NCBI GenBank assembly: GCA_014607495.2
Contig: CP053169.1
Coordinates: forward strand, 2,480,001-2,544,000
DNA length: 64,000 nucleotides
Origin: Carposina sasakii
Lineage: Eukaryota > Arthropoda > Insecta > Lepidoptera > Carposinidae
Direction: 5' to 3'
Of this stretch, positions 27,901-39,900 are shown one piece after another (positions within the stretch are counted from its first letter, which is position 1; each line of letters starts with the position of its first letter). The notes beneath the pieces were generated by a model, which saw only the letters and a program-made list of their open reading frames with translations, was not told the origin of the DNA and did not search any database. Both the position numbers and the translations under genes were made by a program.

Positions 27901-30900
27901 CAAACGAGTTTTTTTTTTTATCGAGTTGTACAACAAAACCGAGTGGAGGATGTGGTAATATTTCGTATTCACTTTTTTGTTGGCTCTGCCAGGCATTGAA
28001 ATGTTTTTAGTGTGCCAAATATAATATAATATTCACACACTTCACTACACATTAACTTAGTCCCACATTAAGATCCATAAGGTCTTGTGTCGTGGGTACT
28101 AAGCAACGGTATATAAATACATAGATAAGTATAGAAACATCCATGACTAGGAAACAAACATCAATATTCATCATATCAATGTTTGCACCTACCGGGATTC
28201 GAACCCAGGACCTACGGCGCTGCAGGCAGGGCCACTACCTACTGCACCAATCGGCCGTCGAATGTTATGTGCCTTTCCCTCTTTGACATAAGTTTAGGTT
28301 GTCCTTATTTAGTTTCTAATAGGTGAAGTCGCTTGTTGGATTCGTAGTCTGTTTTGAGAGTTGTTTGAGATTTGTAGGTTTGCTATTGTTTTTAGTATCC
28401 TTTTTAACATGTACGTAGGTAGATGTATCTGGTAGTTCTCCTAAACGTGGCTGTAGATCTCCGTGTTTCTACAGTTCTGACGATCTCATTTTAGAACCAC
28501 AGCCGTGTTGCATGTCATATGCATGTATTAAAGGGGTTTCTATTCCCCACACATATTTTTTGACGGCCGCCAAAAGTACCAGGCGCACAGAAACCATAGG
28601 TTCCTCATTAGGATCTTTAACACTATCTGTGGGTTATCTAGCAAAAACAAATCTCAATGCCGTTGCCGTGACCTTTGACAGCTTAAGCTTTTTTTTAGTG
28701 CTAATTTGAAATAATGTAAACATAGTTCTGATTGCTGAATGCGTGTACAATGAATCGAGAATTTTCAATTTTGAATTCCCTTTGTACATGTAGGTATGTA
28801 CCTCCCGGTTACCAACCAATCATAAAATTTGAGAACATTCAAATGGTTCTTTATAAAACTGAGAATTCTGCTGATTCCTCTGTTTTCTTGTTTACTAGTG
28901 ATTTTCATTCACGCTTCGCTTTGGTATTTATTGTATTTGCAGTTGAAAGAAATATTATAAGTGTACGTACTATATTTGCCGCGTGGTGCCGGCAGAGTAG
29001 AATTGGTACCACCCTATGTCTGCCCGTGGGTGTCGTACGAGGCGATTAAGGGTTTCCGGGAGGTGGGCAGCAGCGCCTTCCGTGTTGACAACATAGTCCA
29101 AAATACAAACTGCGGTCACCAACCCGCCTGGCCAGTGTGGTGACTATGGGCAAATACCCCTCATGGCAGTCTTGTGGCGTGCCCTGGGGGAGGCCTACGT
29201 CCAGCAGTGGACTGCAATAGGCTGATGATGATGATGATGACGTACTATATTGCTTATTTCCCGTATAACTTTATACCGTAATAGAAATTTATTGTATTTC
29301 GGCACACACAAATTAAATCAAGAAATTTTATTATTATTAATGACATTTAAAAATATCGTATCGTACCTTAAGTGTAGCTGTAAATTTTGCGTGTTTTGGC
29401 ACTGTTATCTACATTGTAATTGTTTGATAAGAATGTAAGATTTGAGGTTTGGGTCAACCTACACGATAACAACCTACGTACGTAGCTAGGCGCCGATAAC
29501 TGTTGAAAATGGAAAAGTTACACTTTCTGTTTATAAGGTCTATCCAAAATTAGTGATTATCTTTTGACACGAAACTAGGTAGGTAAAAAGAAAATCGGCT
29601 GTTCCATACAATCTCGAATAATTACTGCACTGAAATGTATGGAACAGCTGATTTCTTTTTCAATATTTGTGAGTTGGTCCCATATTCAAAGTTGTTTCTT
29701 TTTACTTTTACCTACCTAGTTTCGTGTCAAAAGATAATCACTAATTTTGTATAGACCTTGTATACGAAGTTACATAACTGATATACCCTATTTCTATCTG
29801 TACCTACACTACCTACTACATTTGTTAATGAAGTAGGTACATATAGAAATAGGGTATATCCCTCCCCCTGATTACGTAAAAGCAATAGCAAAGCCGAAGC
29901 CGCGCGATCGCGATAATCTCGAGTGTGTGCGTGCTATTGCTGTTGCTTTTACGTAATCAGGGGCCGATCTATATAATAGGTATATAATGCGCAATGCAGT
30001 AGAGAATAGAATTAATTTCATGTATTTTAATATATGTATTAAAGTTGTCACTTAGCTATACCCGAGGACGGTTAGCGTCAGGTAAGCAGCTGCCCGTAAA
30101 ACATACGCCAAATCCTTGCCAATATGAGTTTCGACAGTAACCATATTGCGCCGATCTCGTAAATAACGGGATGAGGGCAGGAAAGTTATGATTAACTAGC
30201 AGCCGCCCACGACTTCGTCCGCGTGACAAGACCTTACACGGGTCATTATAGCCTATAGCCTTTCTCGATAAATGGGCTATCTACGCTGAAAAAGAATTTT
30301 TCAATTCGGACCAGTAGTTACTGAGATTAGCGCGTTCAACCAAACAAAACTCTTCAGCTTTATAAAATTATTAGTATGGCGAATTTTCCTATCACGCTGA
30401 CGGTCTGCGCTGATGGGTCAATTTGTATGGCCGTCAGTGCTGAGCGGTCCAGCGCGACTCAAAAACGCTACCTGTAAATAGTACATACAAATTGACCCAT
30501 CAGTGCCGACCGTCAGCGCGACAGCAAAACCTGCCTAAAGTTCCGTTTCCAAACTCACAGATGCCGATTCAACACAAGCGAGCAATGCGAGGAGTGGCTG
30601 CGACGCATCAGCACCGGGCTGGCACCAATCTGCACGGTGGAAGAGACCTTTGCCGCAGCGTATGCCGCTTGGGCCAAGGAGCAGCCGCCGACGTCTATAC
30701 ACAGGGCTCTGATGAGGGAGTCCCACAAGCTGGAGTCTCACAAGCACTGGTTTCCGACTGAGGTGAGTTGTCTATGGTCTTGGTTTATTAGGACAACGGT
30801 GGTGTTATATAGCGGCACCGTAAAGGGGACGTGGTTTTTGCAAAACCATGCGGTTTTACCATGTACGTTTTGTTTGTTAATGCAAACTAAGCGTATCTTC

Positions 30901-33900
30901 ATACTTCACATTATGTTATTTCTATTAATTTTAGTTATAGTAGCTTGTAACACCCCCCCCCTCCCTGGATTTCCTGTACTTTATTTGCATTTTTCTATTT
31001 TTCTAATCGCCTCTGTTGATCCTGGCTATTAGAAACTACTGACAGATATCTTTATGACAAAATTATGTTTTTTTTTTCACCGAATAAAGTCACGGGCTAT
31101 CAGCAGTAGTCTTTATATGTGCTAATACGACCTAGAACGACAAATATCGGCTGAAAGTGACCTTCAACCGACATATCTCTCAAACTGATTGAAGCGAAGC
31201 GAATGACGTCAAGCCTATTAAATATGTACATTACATTGTTTTTATTTATTTATTTTTATTGTTAAATACCTACAAATGCATAGTGTTATATGCATATGTT
31301 GGATTTTATTATTGCACAGGCATTTTAGTACGTCGCGGCGTGAGCTTAAAACTGAACAATAAATACACTTATATTTTCTGTGCTGATGCGGGGCTTCACT
31401 AGAATACATCAGCTACATTTCCGTCCGTGTATGTCGTAAGAGTCGACTAATCAAACTCAGTCATTCTCTCATATGAAGCATATTGTCACTGATCTACCCT
31501 TCTACCACCGGACGACCAGGGCAACGTCAAGGCGACACCGGTTCACAGTTGAAGTGCCGAAAACTCGTACTAAGCGTTTTGCTTCTACATTCATAGTGCG
31601 AACGGCCAAGCTGTGGAACTCCCTGCCTGAATCCCTGTTCCCCATGAACTATAATCTTGCGGTCTTCCAAGTCGAGAGTGAACCGGTTTCTTTTAGGCAA
31701 GCGCGCTCCATCTTAGACTGCAACGGTGCTTACCATCAGGCGCGTTGTGGTTGACCACAACCACAACGCGCCTGATGGTAAGCACCTGATGAAGTAAGCC
31801 TATTTAATATTTAAAAAAATCATTTACGTCAGTACCCGCTGTGCTAAGCGTGGTCGTGGGACCGCCTCTATGATCTTGCAGTTCTAGCTCCTCCATTTGG
31901 GAACGTCGTCGTATGTACATGTATGTAATTGTACAAAGTGGGGATGGTGAAAACCCCAGACATTGGTCCACTGGTTCTTTTTTAAACCCTTGGCTTCCAA
32001 TGTATAGAACTTCGATATCGCGTTCTGGGATTTGTATTTGCCTGTATTCTGGCTCTGCTACAGCATTAAAGGTTCATTTTGTATTTTCCAGTACGACAGA
32101 CTGGGGTTCTCGAGTAGCAAAGCGTGGCGCGTGACAAACGCCAATGAAGACTACAAGTTGTGTCCCTCCTACCCGCAGAAACTGGTCGTGCCTCATAATA
32201 TATGCGATGAGGACCTCGAAATTGTCGCCAGGTATGTAAAAATAAATATTTATTTAACCACTAGCCTTGTCAGCTGCTTCGCTGATATTCGATTGTCGTT
32301 AAAGCGTTTAAACCTTTCCCCTGTGTGCTGTAACTAACACAAGTAATGGGGGGCCGATAGATTCCAAAGTGGAGACCACACGGGAAGGCCTTTTGCGAGA
32401 TGGACGGACAACCGTCATCTGCTGGTAGCAGGTCGCAACCGGTCCCAGTGGATGTCATTGGAAGCCTATGTTCAGCATGGGACTTCCTTTAACCTTAGCT
32501 ATGGTGGAAGAGTCCTATGGTCAGCAGTAGATTCTATAACTGAAGTGATGTTGAAGGCGGCCTATGATGAACAGTAGACGTTCTATAACCGAAGTGATGG
32601 TGGAAGAGTTCTAAAGAGGTCTATGTTCTGCAGTAGACTTTCTATAACTGAAATGATTATGGGACTAGCCTATGTTCAGCAATAGACTTTTTATAAGCGA
32701 AGTGATGATATGTTCAACATTAGACTTTCTATAGGTTTCCATTGAGGGGTCGCGTGGTCACGAACACAATGGTGACCATGAGTCCGCAGATCCGAGGGTC
32801 AGCGGAGGGTGTAGGGCCCGGTGGTGGGCGACCCCTCAATAGAAATTTGAACTTCCGAATAGTGACGCCTGATACAATTAAATATTTCTATAGGTTACCT
32901 AAGTGATGATAGGAGAGGCTTATGTTCAGCAAAGAACTAACTATATCTAAACTGATGATATGAGACACCTTACACCTTACACTCGTAATATTTGTTTTTA
33001 TTGTTGCACGCACTCCTCTTTCGGTTCTGGCAGAATTACCAGCGTTGCAGACGTATATATGTCTATAAGACATTAGGTTCCGCAGATTCTCTGATAGAAC
33101 TTACATGATTTATTTCCTTGCAGATTCCGCGCGATGCGCCGCATCCCCGCCGTAGTGTGGCGACACCGTAACGGCGCCGTGATCGCGCGCTCATCACAAC
33201 CAGAAGTCGGCTGGCTGGGTTGGTCGCGTTCCAGCGAGGATGAACGGCTTCTATCTGCCTTCGTGGCGGCGTGTCATGGGGACAGCCCGCATGCCAAGGT
33301 CAGTGACCTCGAACAGCTGACGCCCGACAGGGGTGCTTAGCTTAGTCCCAATAATACTTACCATAATATGTGTCATTATTGCAAAAACAAAACCTTGATA
33401 GGTCTGCAGTCGTTGCATTATAATTTCTTCTCTTTTCTGTCATCTGTCCCACTATGTATTATGTAAGTATGTCCTTTTTATTATTTATTTTATATTAAGT
33501 AATTTGTATTTATTGTTATTGTAAGTTTTTGGTATGTATTTTTATTTTATGATTGTGTACACATACAATCCACCTATATATATTTTCTACCTATATAAAA
33601 TATATATATTTTCTCTCTATCCCAACTGGTTTGCTGGAAGAAATCTCTTTAAGAGATAAGCTCGCCTTTGTACATTATCTATGTTATATACTTACCTGGT
33701 ATATATTTTCTGTATACAATAAAGAATAAATATAAAACCTCACTATAGTAGCAAAATCTTGTTACAAAAACTAAACCCTGATACAGCAACAAACTTATCA
33801 TGTCACTTCTTTCTTATCGTGTCATATCATTCTTGTTGCAGCAACAAAACATTGATACAGCAACAAAACCTGGATAACGCAACAAAACTCACCAAACACA

Positions 33901-36900
33901 TCCTTGTTACCACTACAGAATTCATTATACCCATCCTTGTTGCTGCAACAAATGTAACCTCCACTGACCTTGTTACAGCAACAAAAGCTGCTCATAGTAG
34001 ACGCTCGTTCGTACGCATCTGCGGTGACGAACCGCGCGCGCGGCGGAGGCTGTGAGTGTCAACAGTACTACCCGCTGGCAGATATACAGTTCATGTGTCT
34101 GCCCAACATACACCACGTGAGGAAGAGCTTCCACAACCTGAGGACGCTTATCGCGGAGACCAGCGACCAGACTAAGTGAGTCTAGTTTAGATACAATAGC
34201 AAATGACAAGACAAATAGGGTAGATATATAGAAAGTTTCGGGGAATTTGCTCTAGGTCTTCCTAACGTAGTTAGAAGTAAGATGTAGGCTTTTTTTTAAA
34301 TGTTTCCCACTGCTGGGAAACATTAATGTTTCTCACTCTTAGACGCGGTCGCGGTCTTTCGTTTTCTCCTGCCACTCTGCAAGGTAAGGTAGAATTAGTA
34401 AAATACAAGGTGAAGAATATTTACATTGACTTGGAATTGTTGTCTTTCTATCAACTAAATTTGCTAGGCTGCGTTCGATAGATGACTCTGTTACAAATGT
34501 TGCTATGTAGGGATGGTGAAAAGGGAAGCGCTTCCGGTCCCACCGGGCCACTAGTCGTTGTTTTGGCCCATGTATATATCCCAATCATTGTGAGAAACTT
34601 CGATATCGCGTTCTAGGATTTGCATTGGATTGTGGTTCTCTCTTGCATCCGATAGGTGGCTCCGTTACATCTATTTATAATTGGCAGAGCAGCCTAGAAA
34701 ACACACTCTGGCTGCAATACGTAGCCGGCCTGTTACGTGGTTCATGCGTGGTTGTTTATCGCGTTCTAATACGTACACGTATCAGACATGTCGTTTGCGT
34801 CCGATACATGCACAGAGATGTGTAGAGTGGCCTAGGGGGCGTGGCCGGTCGAAGTGGCGATGGCTTACATCAGGACTCCAAAGAAATTCGGCTCTGGGCC
34901 ATTTCTCGTTTGTTTCTGATATCTACGGATAGATGGCTCTAATAGTTCTCTTCACAGCTGGCACAGCAGCCTCGAGAACACCCTCTGGCTGCAGTACGTG
35001 GCGGGCTTGCTCCGCGGCGCATGCGTGGTGGCGCGCGGCGCGGCGGGCGGGCGGCCCGTGCTGGTGCACTGCTCGGACGGCTGGGACCGCACGCCGCAGC
35101 TGGTGGCCAGCGCGCAGCTCATGCTGGACCCTTACTACCGCACGGTGGCCGTGAGTATCTGTTTACGTACAGAGAGCAAAGCCGCGCGCTTCATAATAGT
35201 CTCGCTAAAGAGCGAGCCCCGCGCCGCCGTTACTAGCATTCGATCGTCGGCTCTCGAAGCGAACGCACGTCCGCTCGCCTTTGTTCATCCGCCATTTTAT
35301 TGTCTTTAGTCTAGGTTGTGTTGTATATAATTTCCATTGTAAATAAATATCCTTCTGTAATATATAAAGTCTTTTCAAAATTACTGATTATCTTTTAAAA
35401 CGAAACTAGGTAGGTAAAAAAAACAATTTTCACTATGGGACCTACTCCGAAATAGTGAAAAAAATCATCTGTTCCATACAATCTCCAATAATTACAGCAC
35501 TGAAATGTGCTGGAACATCAGATTTCTTTTTCACTGTTTCGGAGTTAGTCCCATAGTGAAAGTTGTTTCTTTTTACCTACCTAGTTTTGTGTCAAAAGAT
35601 AATCACAAATTTTGAAAAGACCTTTATATATTATCCGATCTGTACATATTTATTCCGTCACGCCGTACAACTAGTGGCCCCGACGTGATTTGAACATGCA
35701 ACACGCCTACAGTCTATAAAAATAATGTAAGGCCTATTTACAACTCCGTGTTCTCCCTCAGGGTTTCCGAGTACTAATCGAGCGCGAGTGGCTGGACTTC
35801 GGACACAAGTTCGGTGACCGATGTGGACATCAGTTCGGACCCGAGGACAACAACGAGCGCTCGCCCGTCTTCGTGCAGTGGCTGGACGTCGTGCGACAGA
35901 TGATGTTACAGTACCCGTGCAGCTTCGAGTTCAATGACGCCTATCTGGTGAGATACATATATACATACATACATACATACGTCGTCGTCGTCAGCCTCTT
36001 GCAGTCCACTGCTGGACGTAGGTCTCCCCCAGAGTACGCCACATGGCTCGATCTCCCGTTTTTCCCATCCAGTTACTACCAGCCGTCCTCTTTAACGCCC
36101 GGTCCCAATAACCAATCCTGATCCATTTTTGGCTATCAAAGATTGAAGATTCAAGAGTCATCCGTCTATCTGACCGGAGGGTACCCAACGCCACACTTGC
36201 CGAGGCGCGGTCTTCGAGAACCCGTTTACTCCACCGTCCATCGGTTCTACGACAGATGTGACCAGGCCCACTGCCACTTCAGTCTGCTACATTTCGAGAC
36301 TATGTCTGTCACTTTGGTCTTCTGCCGGATAATCTCGTTTCGGACTTTGTCCATTAGCGAGATTCCGAGCATTGACCTTTCCATAGCTCTCTGAGTGACA
36401 TGCAATCGGTGAGCCAGCCCCACCGTGAAGTTCCACGTCTCGGCTCTGTAGAACGCACTAATCGAACACCTTGGTCTTGAGGCATTGTGGCAAGGATGAC
36501 TGCTGCACTTGGGTGGGCAGCGTTTGGGAAGTTTACATACCTACATCATTATGGATTTTCGACTCGCACACACACACAAAAATCACAAAGGATTGTGTTC
36601 CACACAGATTGTCTTATCCCATCGTGCGTCTATGTAGAGCTAAACAGATCCCATTTCAGGTGGATAGGGGTAAGAAGACAGGATAAGGATTGTCTATCAT
36701 GCTAGCTTTTTAAAAGGCTTGGAGGCCCTACTGACTTAACTTATTCCTTATTGCACAACGATTAATTACACTTTTTGCCAGTGCCAATTACAACTAATCC
36801 ATAATACATACATATAATCACGCCTCTATCCCTTACGGGGTAGGCAGAGCACCAAGGGCCGATAGAACCACATGGTGCCACTTCTGACCAATTTTGAGGG

Positions 36901-39900
36901 TATAGTTGAGATGTACAAGTTCGGTTAGTAGTGACAGGTGGTCAGCCCATCGCCTACAAAACACCAAGACCCTCTTGTCCCTCTACTGACTTGTACAATA
37001 ATCCATAGTAAACAGTAATCATAACACAATCGTTTGTTACAGATAAAGCTAGCTACCCACGTGCATTCGTGCATGTTCGGAACATTCCTCTGCAACACGA
37101 CCAAAGAGAGAACCGAGGCGCGAGTGCCTGAGACCACCGCCGCCGTGTGGCTTCTGCTGACCGCGCCGTCCTACCGCAACCATCTGTACTCGCCCATGCA
37201 CGTGGACCACGTGAGTAGCACGCATTACACCGTGCGAAGCCGGGGCGGGTTGCTATATAGCCTATAGCCTTCCTCGATAAATGAGCTATCTAACACTGAA
37301 AGAATTTTTCAAATCGGACGAGTAGTTCCTGACATTAGCGCATTCAAACAAACAAACACTTCAGCTTTATAATATTAGTATAGATGCTGAGCAAATAGAC
37401 ATACATACCTATTATCTATACATATAATAAAAATGTAACGGATCGCTGTCTATACATGGAAGATAAATGAGAAAAAATATTATGGAATACTTTATCAACG
37501 CAATAGTACCCAAAACAATGATTTTTGGAATTTTTGTCTGTTTGTCGGTTTGTCTGTGCGTTTGTGCACGCTAATCTCAGAAACGGCTGAACCGATTTCG
37601 ATGCAGATTTCAGGGATATATGTGACAGGTCCCTTTTTAACATATAGGCTACTTTTTAACCCGGGAAAATGTTTTTATCCCGTATAATTTCGATATTTTG
37701 TTTTTGTCTGTAGTCCAACGCGGACGGAGTCGCGGGCGTTCCCTAGTAATAAAATAAAATTACCCATATAATGGCAGGTGCTTTGGCCAGACTACTCAGT
37801 GCGAGCCATGCAGCTGTGGTGGACTCTATTCTGCGGGGAGCGGGAACAGCCGCACATGGACTTCAACGACTCGTACGCACAGCCGGCCAAGCCTGTCGCT
37901 AATAACGGTGAGTTTTTTAATGGACGCCACCGTTTTTGCGCTCTTAAAAATGTTTAAACTACTGAACTTTTGTGACATAAAGGTCCACTAAAAAGGGAGT
38001 TTGTAAAATTCACGTTCTAAATAACATATATATTATATTTAAAAATGAGAAAAAATATTATAAAATTATTAATAAAGAAATGGAAAAAATTCCTCGCCCG
38101 GGTGGGAATCGAACCCACGATCTCTGCATTCCGTGCCAGTATATTAAATGTTAAATAAGTGAATAGTTCACGATTTTTCGTTACCTTATCCCTAAAGGAC
38201 TGCATCCCCTGTCATTGCAATGTCTTTTTTTTCAATGGGAATGTTCTTTAGGAAGTTTAGGGAAACATTAAGAAACCCCATTCATAGTAACCTTCTATAA
38301 CATAAATGTGTTTCTTCGCAGGTCCGATGACGAAGACCCGTTCGTGCGACAACCTCGCAAGCGACTCGGCGGGCGACGGCAAGCGGACCGCGCAGCGACG
38401 CTGCAGCGACCCCAGTCTGTCGCCCGATCTCATGTTAGTACTATACTACAGTTAATTTGTCATTTTGAATCTTTGACATTTTGCGACTTCGACATTTTGC
38501 GACGTAGACATTTTGTAAATCGAAAATTCTGCGACTAAAAGTTCGATTTATTACAGCACGGATATTATAGCCTGTTTCATAGATTAACATTCGCCGCGTG
38601 GTGCCGGCAGAGTAGAATTTGTACCACCCCATGTCTGCCCGTGGGTATCGTACGAGGCGATTAAGGGTTTCCGGTAGGTGGGTAGCAGCGCCTCCCGTGT
38701 TGACAACATAGTCCAAAATACAAACTGCGGTCACCAACCCGCCTGCCCAGCGTGGTGACTATGGGCAAATACTCCCCACCCCAGCTCCCTCCAGCAGTGG
38801 ACTGTAATAGGCTGATGATGATGAGGCACGGTTGTCAGGATTAATTCCTATAGGATAAATTCCTATCTCTGATTTCGGAACTAACATTTATTGTACATTT
38901 GTTTTTGTGACACAGAAACGCCGTTATAAACTAGCGTGAAACGCACAATAGGTTAGCTTTGTTGTGCCACGGACAAGAGGTCTAATGGCCATAAATGAAT
39001 AAGGTACAATTTCAATAACTATTAACATAATGTATGGTTTGCAGGAAGCTGTCAATGGTGGCGGCGGACACTGACAGCCGGCGCGCTCTCACCGACAGCT
39101 GTGTGGACGTGCTACCGACCGACAGCGATCAGGTAACTCCTCACACTGTCTCAGCTGACAGCGGACACTGGCAGGGCTATTAACTAATTCGCAATAGCAA
39201 CGCGACAGCAAAAATTTGAGAGTGTGTGAATGCGCGAAATGCGGGTTACAGGTCGACGTTCGTTTGCACTGACACTCAATTTTCGCTATCGCTTTGCTTT
39301 TTAACTTAATGCAAAGCATAAATGCTATCCTGACACGTTTATAATTTCTCGTTAGTTAAACACATTGATTCGACTAAGTCACATTGAGAGACATTCTCTC
39401 AGGCGATGAGCTAGCAACTCGTCACACACTACCCACTTTTAGAAAAGCCTTGTGTATATTAATATACAGGGTGATTTTTGGTCGTCAACGTTCCCGAAAA
39501 CTACGGAATCTCCTCACTATCACGATCATTTTTCCCCATGGAAGCATACCTGGGAAGTGTCTGGTTTCCAAAATATTAGGGTCCAAAGTTGAGTAAATAG
39601 ACTGCGTTTTTCTGCATAGATGCACTTAGACGCGCGTAGCAAGATTTTTTCACTTTCATCAATTCCTAGCATTTTCTTTGGCATAAACTTACTTTATTTC
39701 ATGTATAGAGTACGAGTACGTACCCTTCGTTAAGGTTGGCTACGAAAAAACACCCTGTATATTTGTTCTAGATGTACTTAGGTAGGTACGGAGGGCAAGG
39801 ACCTCCAATAAACGCGGTAGCCAATTGCACACTAATTTAATAGACTAAAACAGTGGGTGGGGACGCAGCCCGCACACAGACACAAGAATACAACACATGT

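Noticed and set aside
28190..28262. Functional tRNA genes at 28190, 18510, 22570 and 38100
   Set aside because: A and B boxes are present, but each continues into a shared SINE body, so these are tRNA-derived SINEs.
30492..30761. Other long frames over exon 4
   Set aside because: Shadows: the frame with CRFNTSEQCEEWLRRI matches the family and links exons 3 and 5.
33740..33980. CRISPR-like array
   Set aside because: The repeats are irregular, lack unique spacers of constant length and merge with a splice acceptor in a eukaryotic gene.
35680..35725. tRNA gene fragment on the minus strand
   Set aside because: A T-arm and acceptor-like stretch (TGTTCAAATCACGTCGGGG) is visible, but no matching 5' half, D-arm or cloverleaf could be built.
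38308..38538. Alternative open frame over exon 12
   Set aside because: It is open through both splice sites, but only the other frame gives KTRSCDNL and RRCSDPSL and keeps phase with exons 11 and 13.
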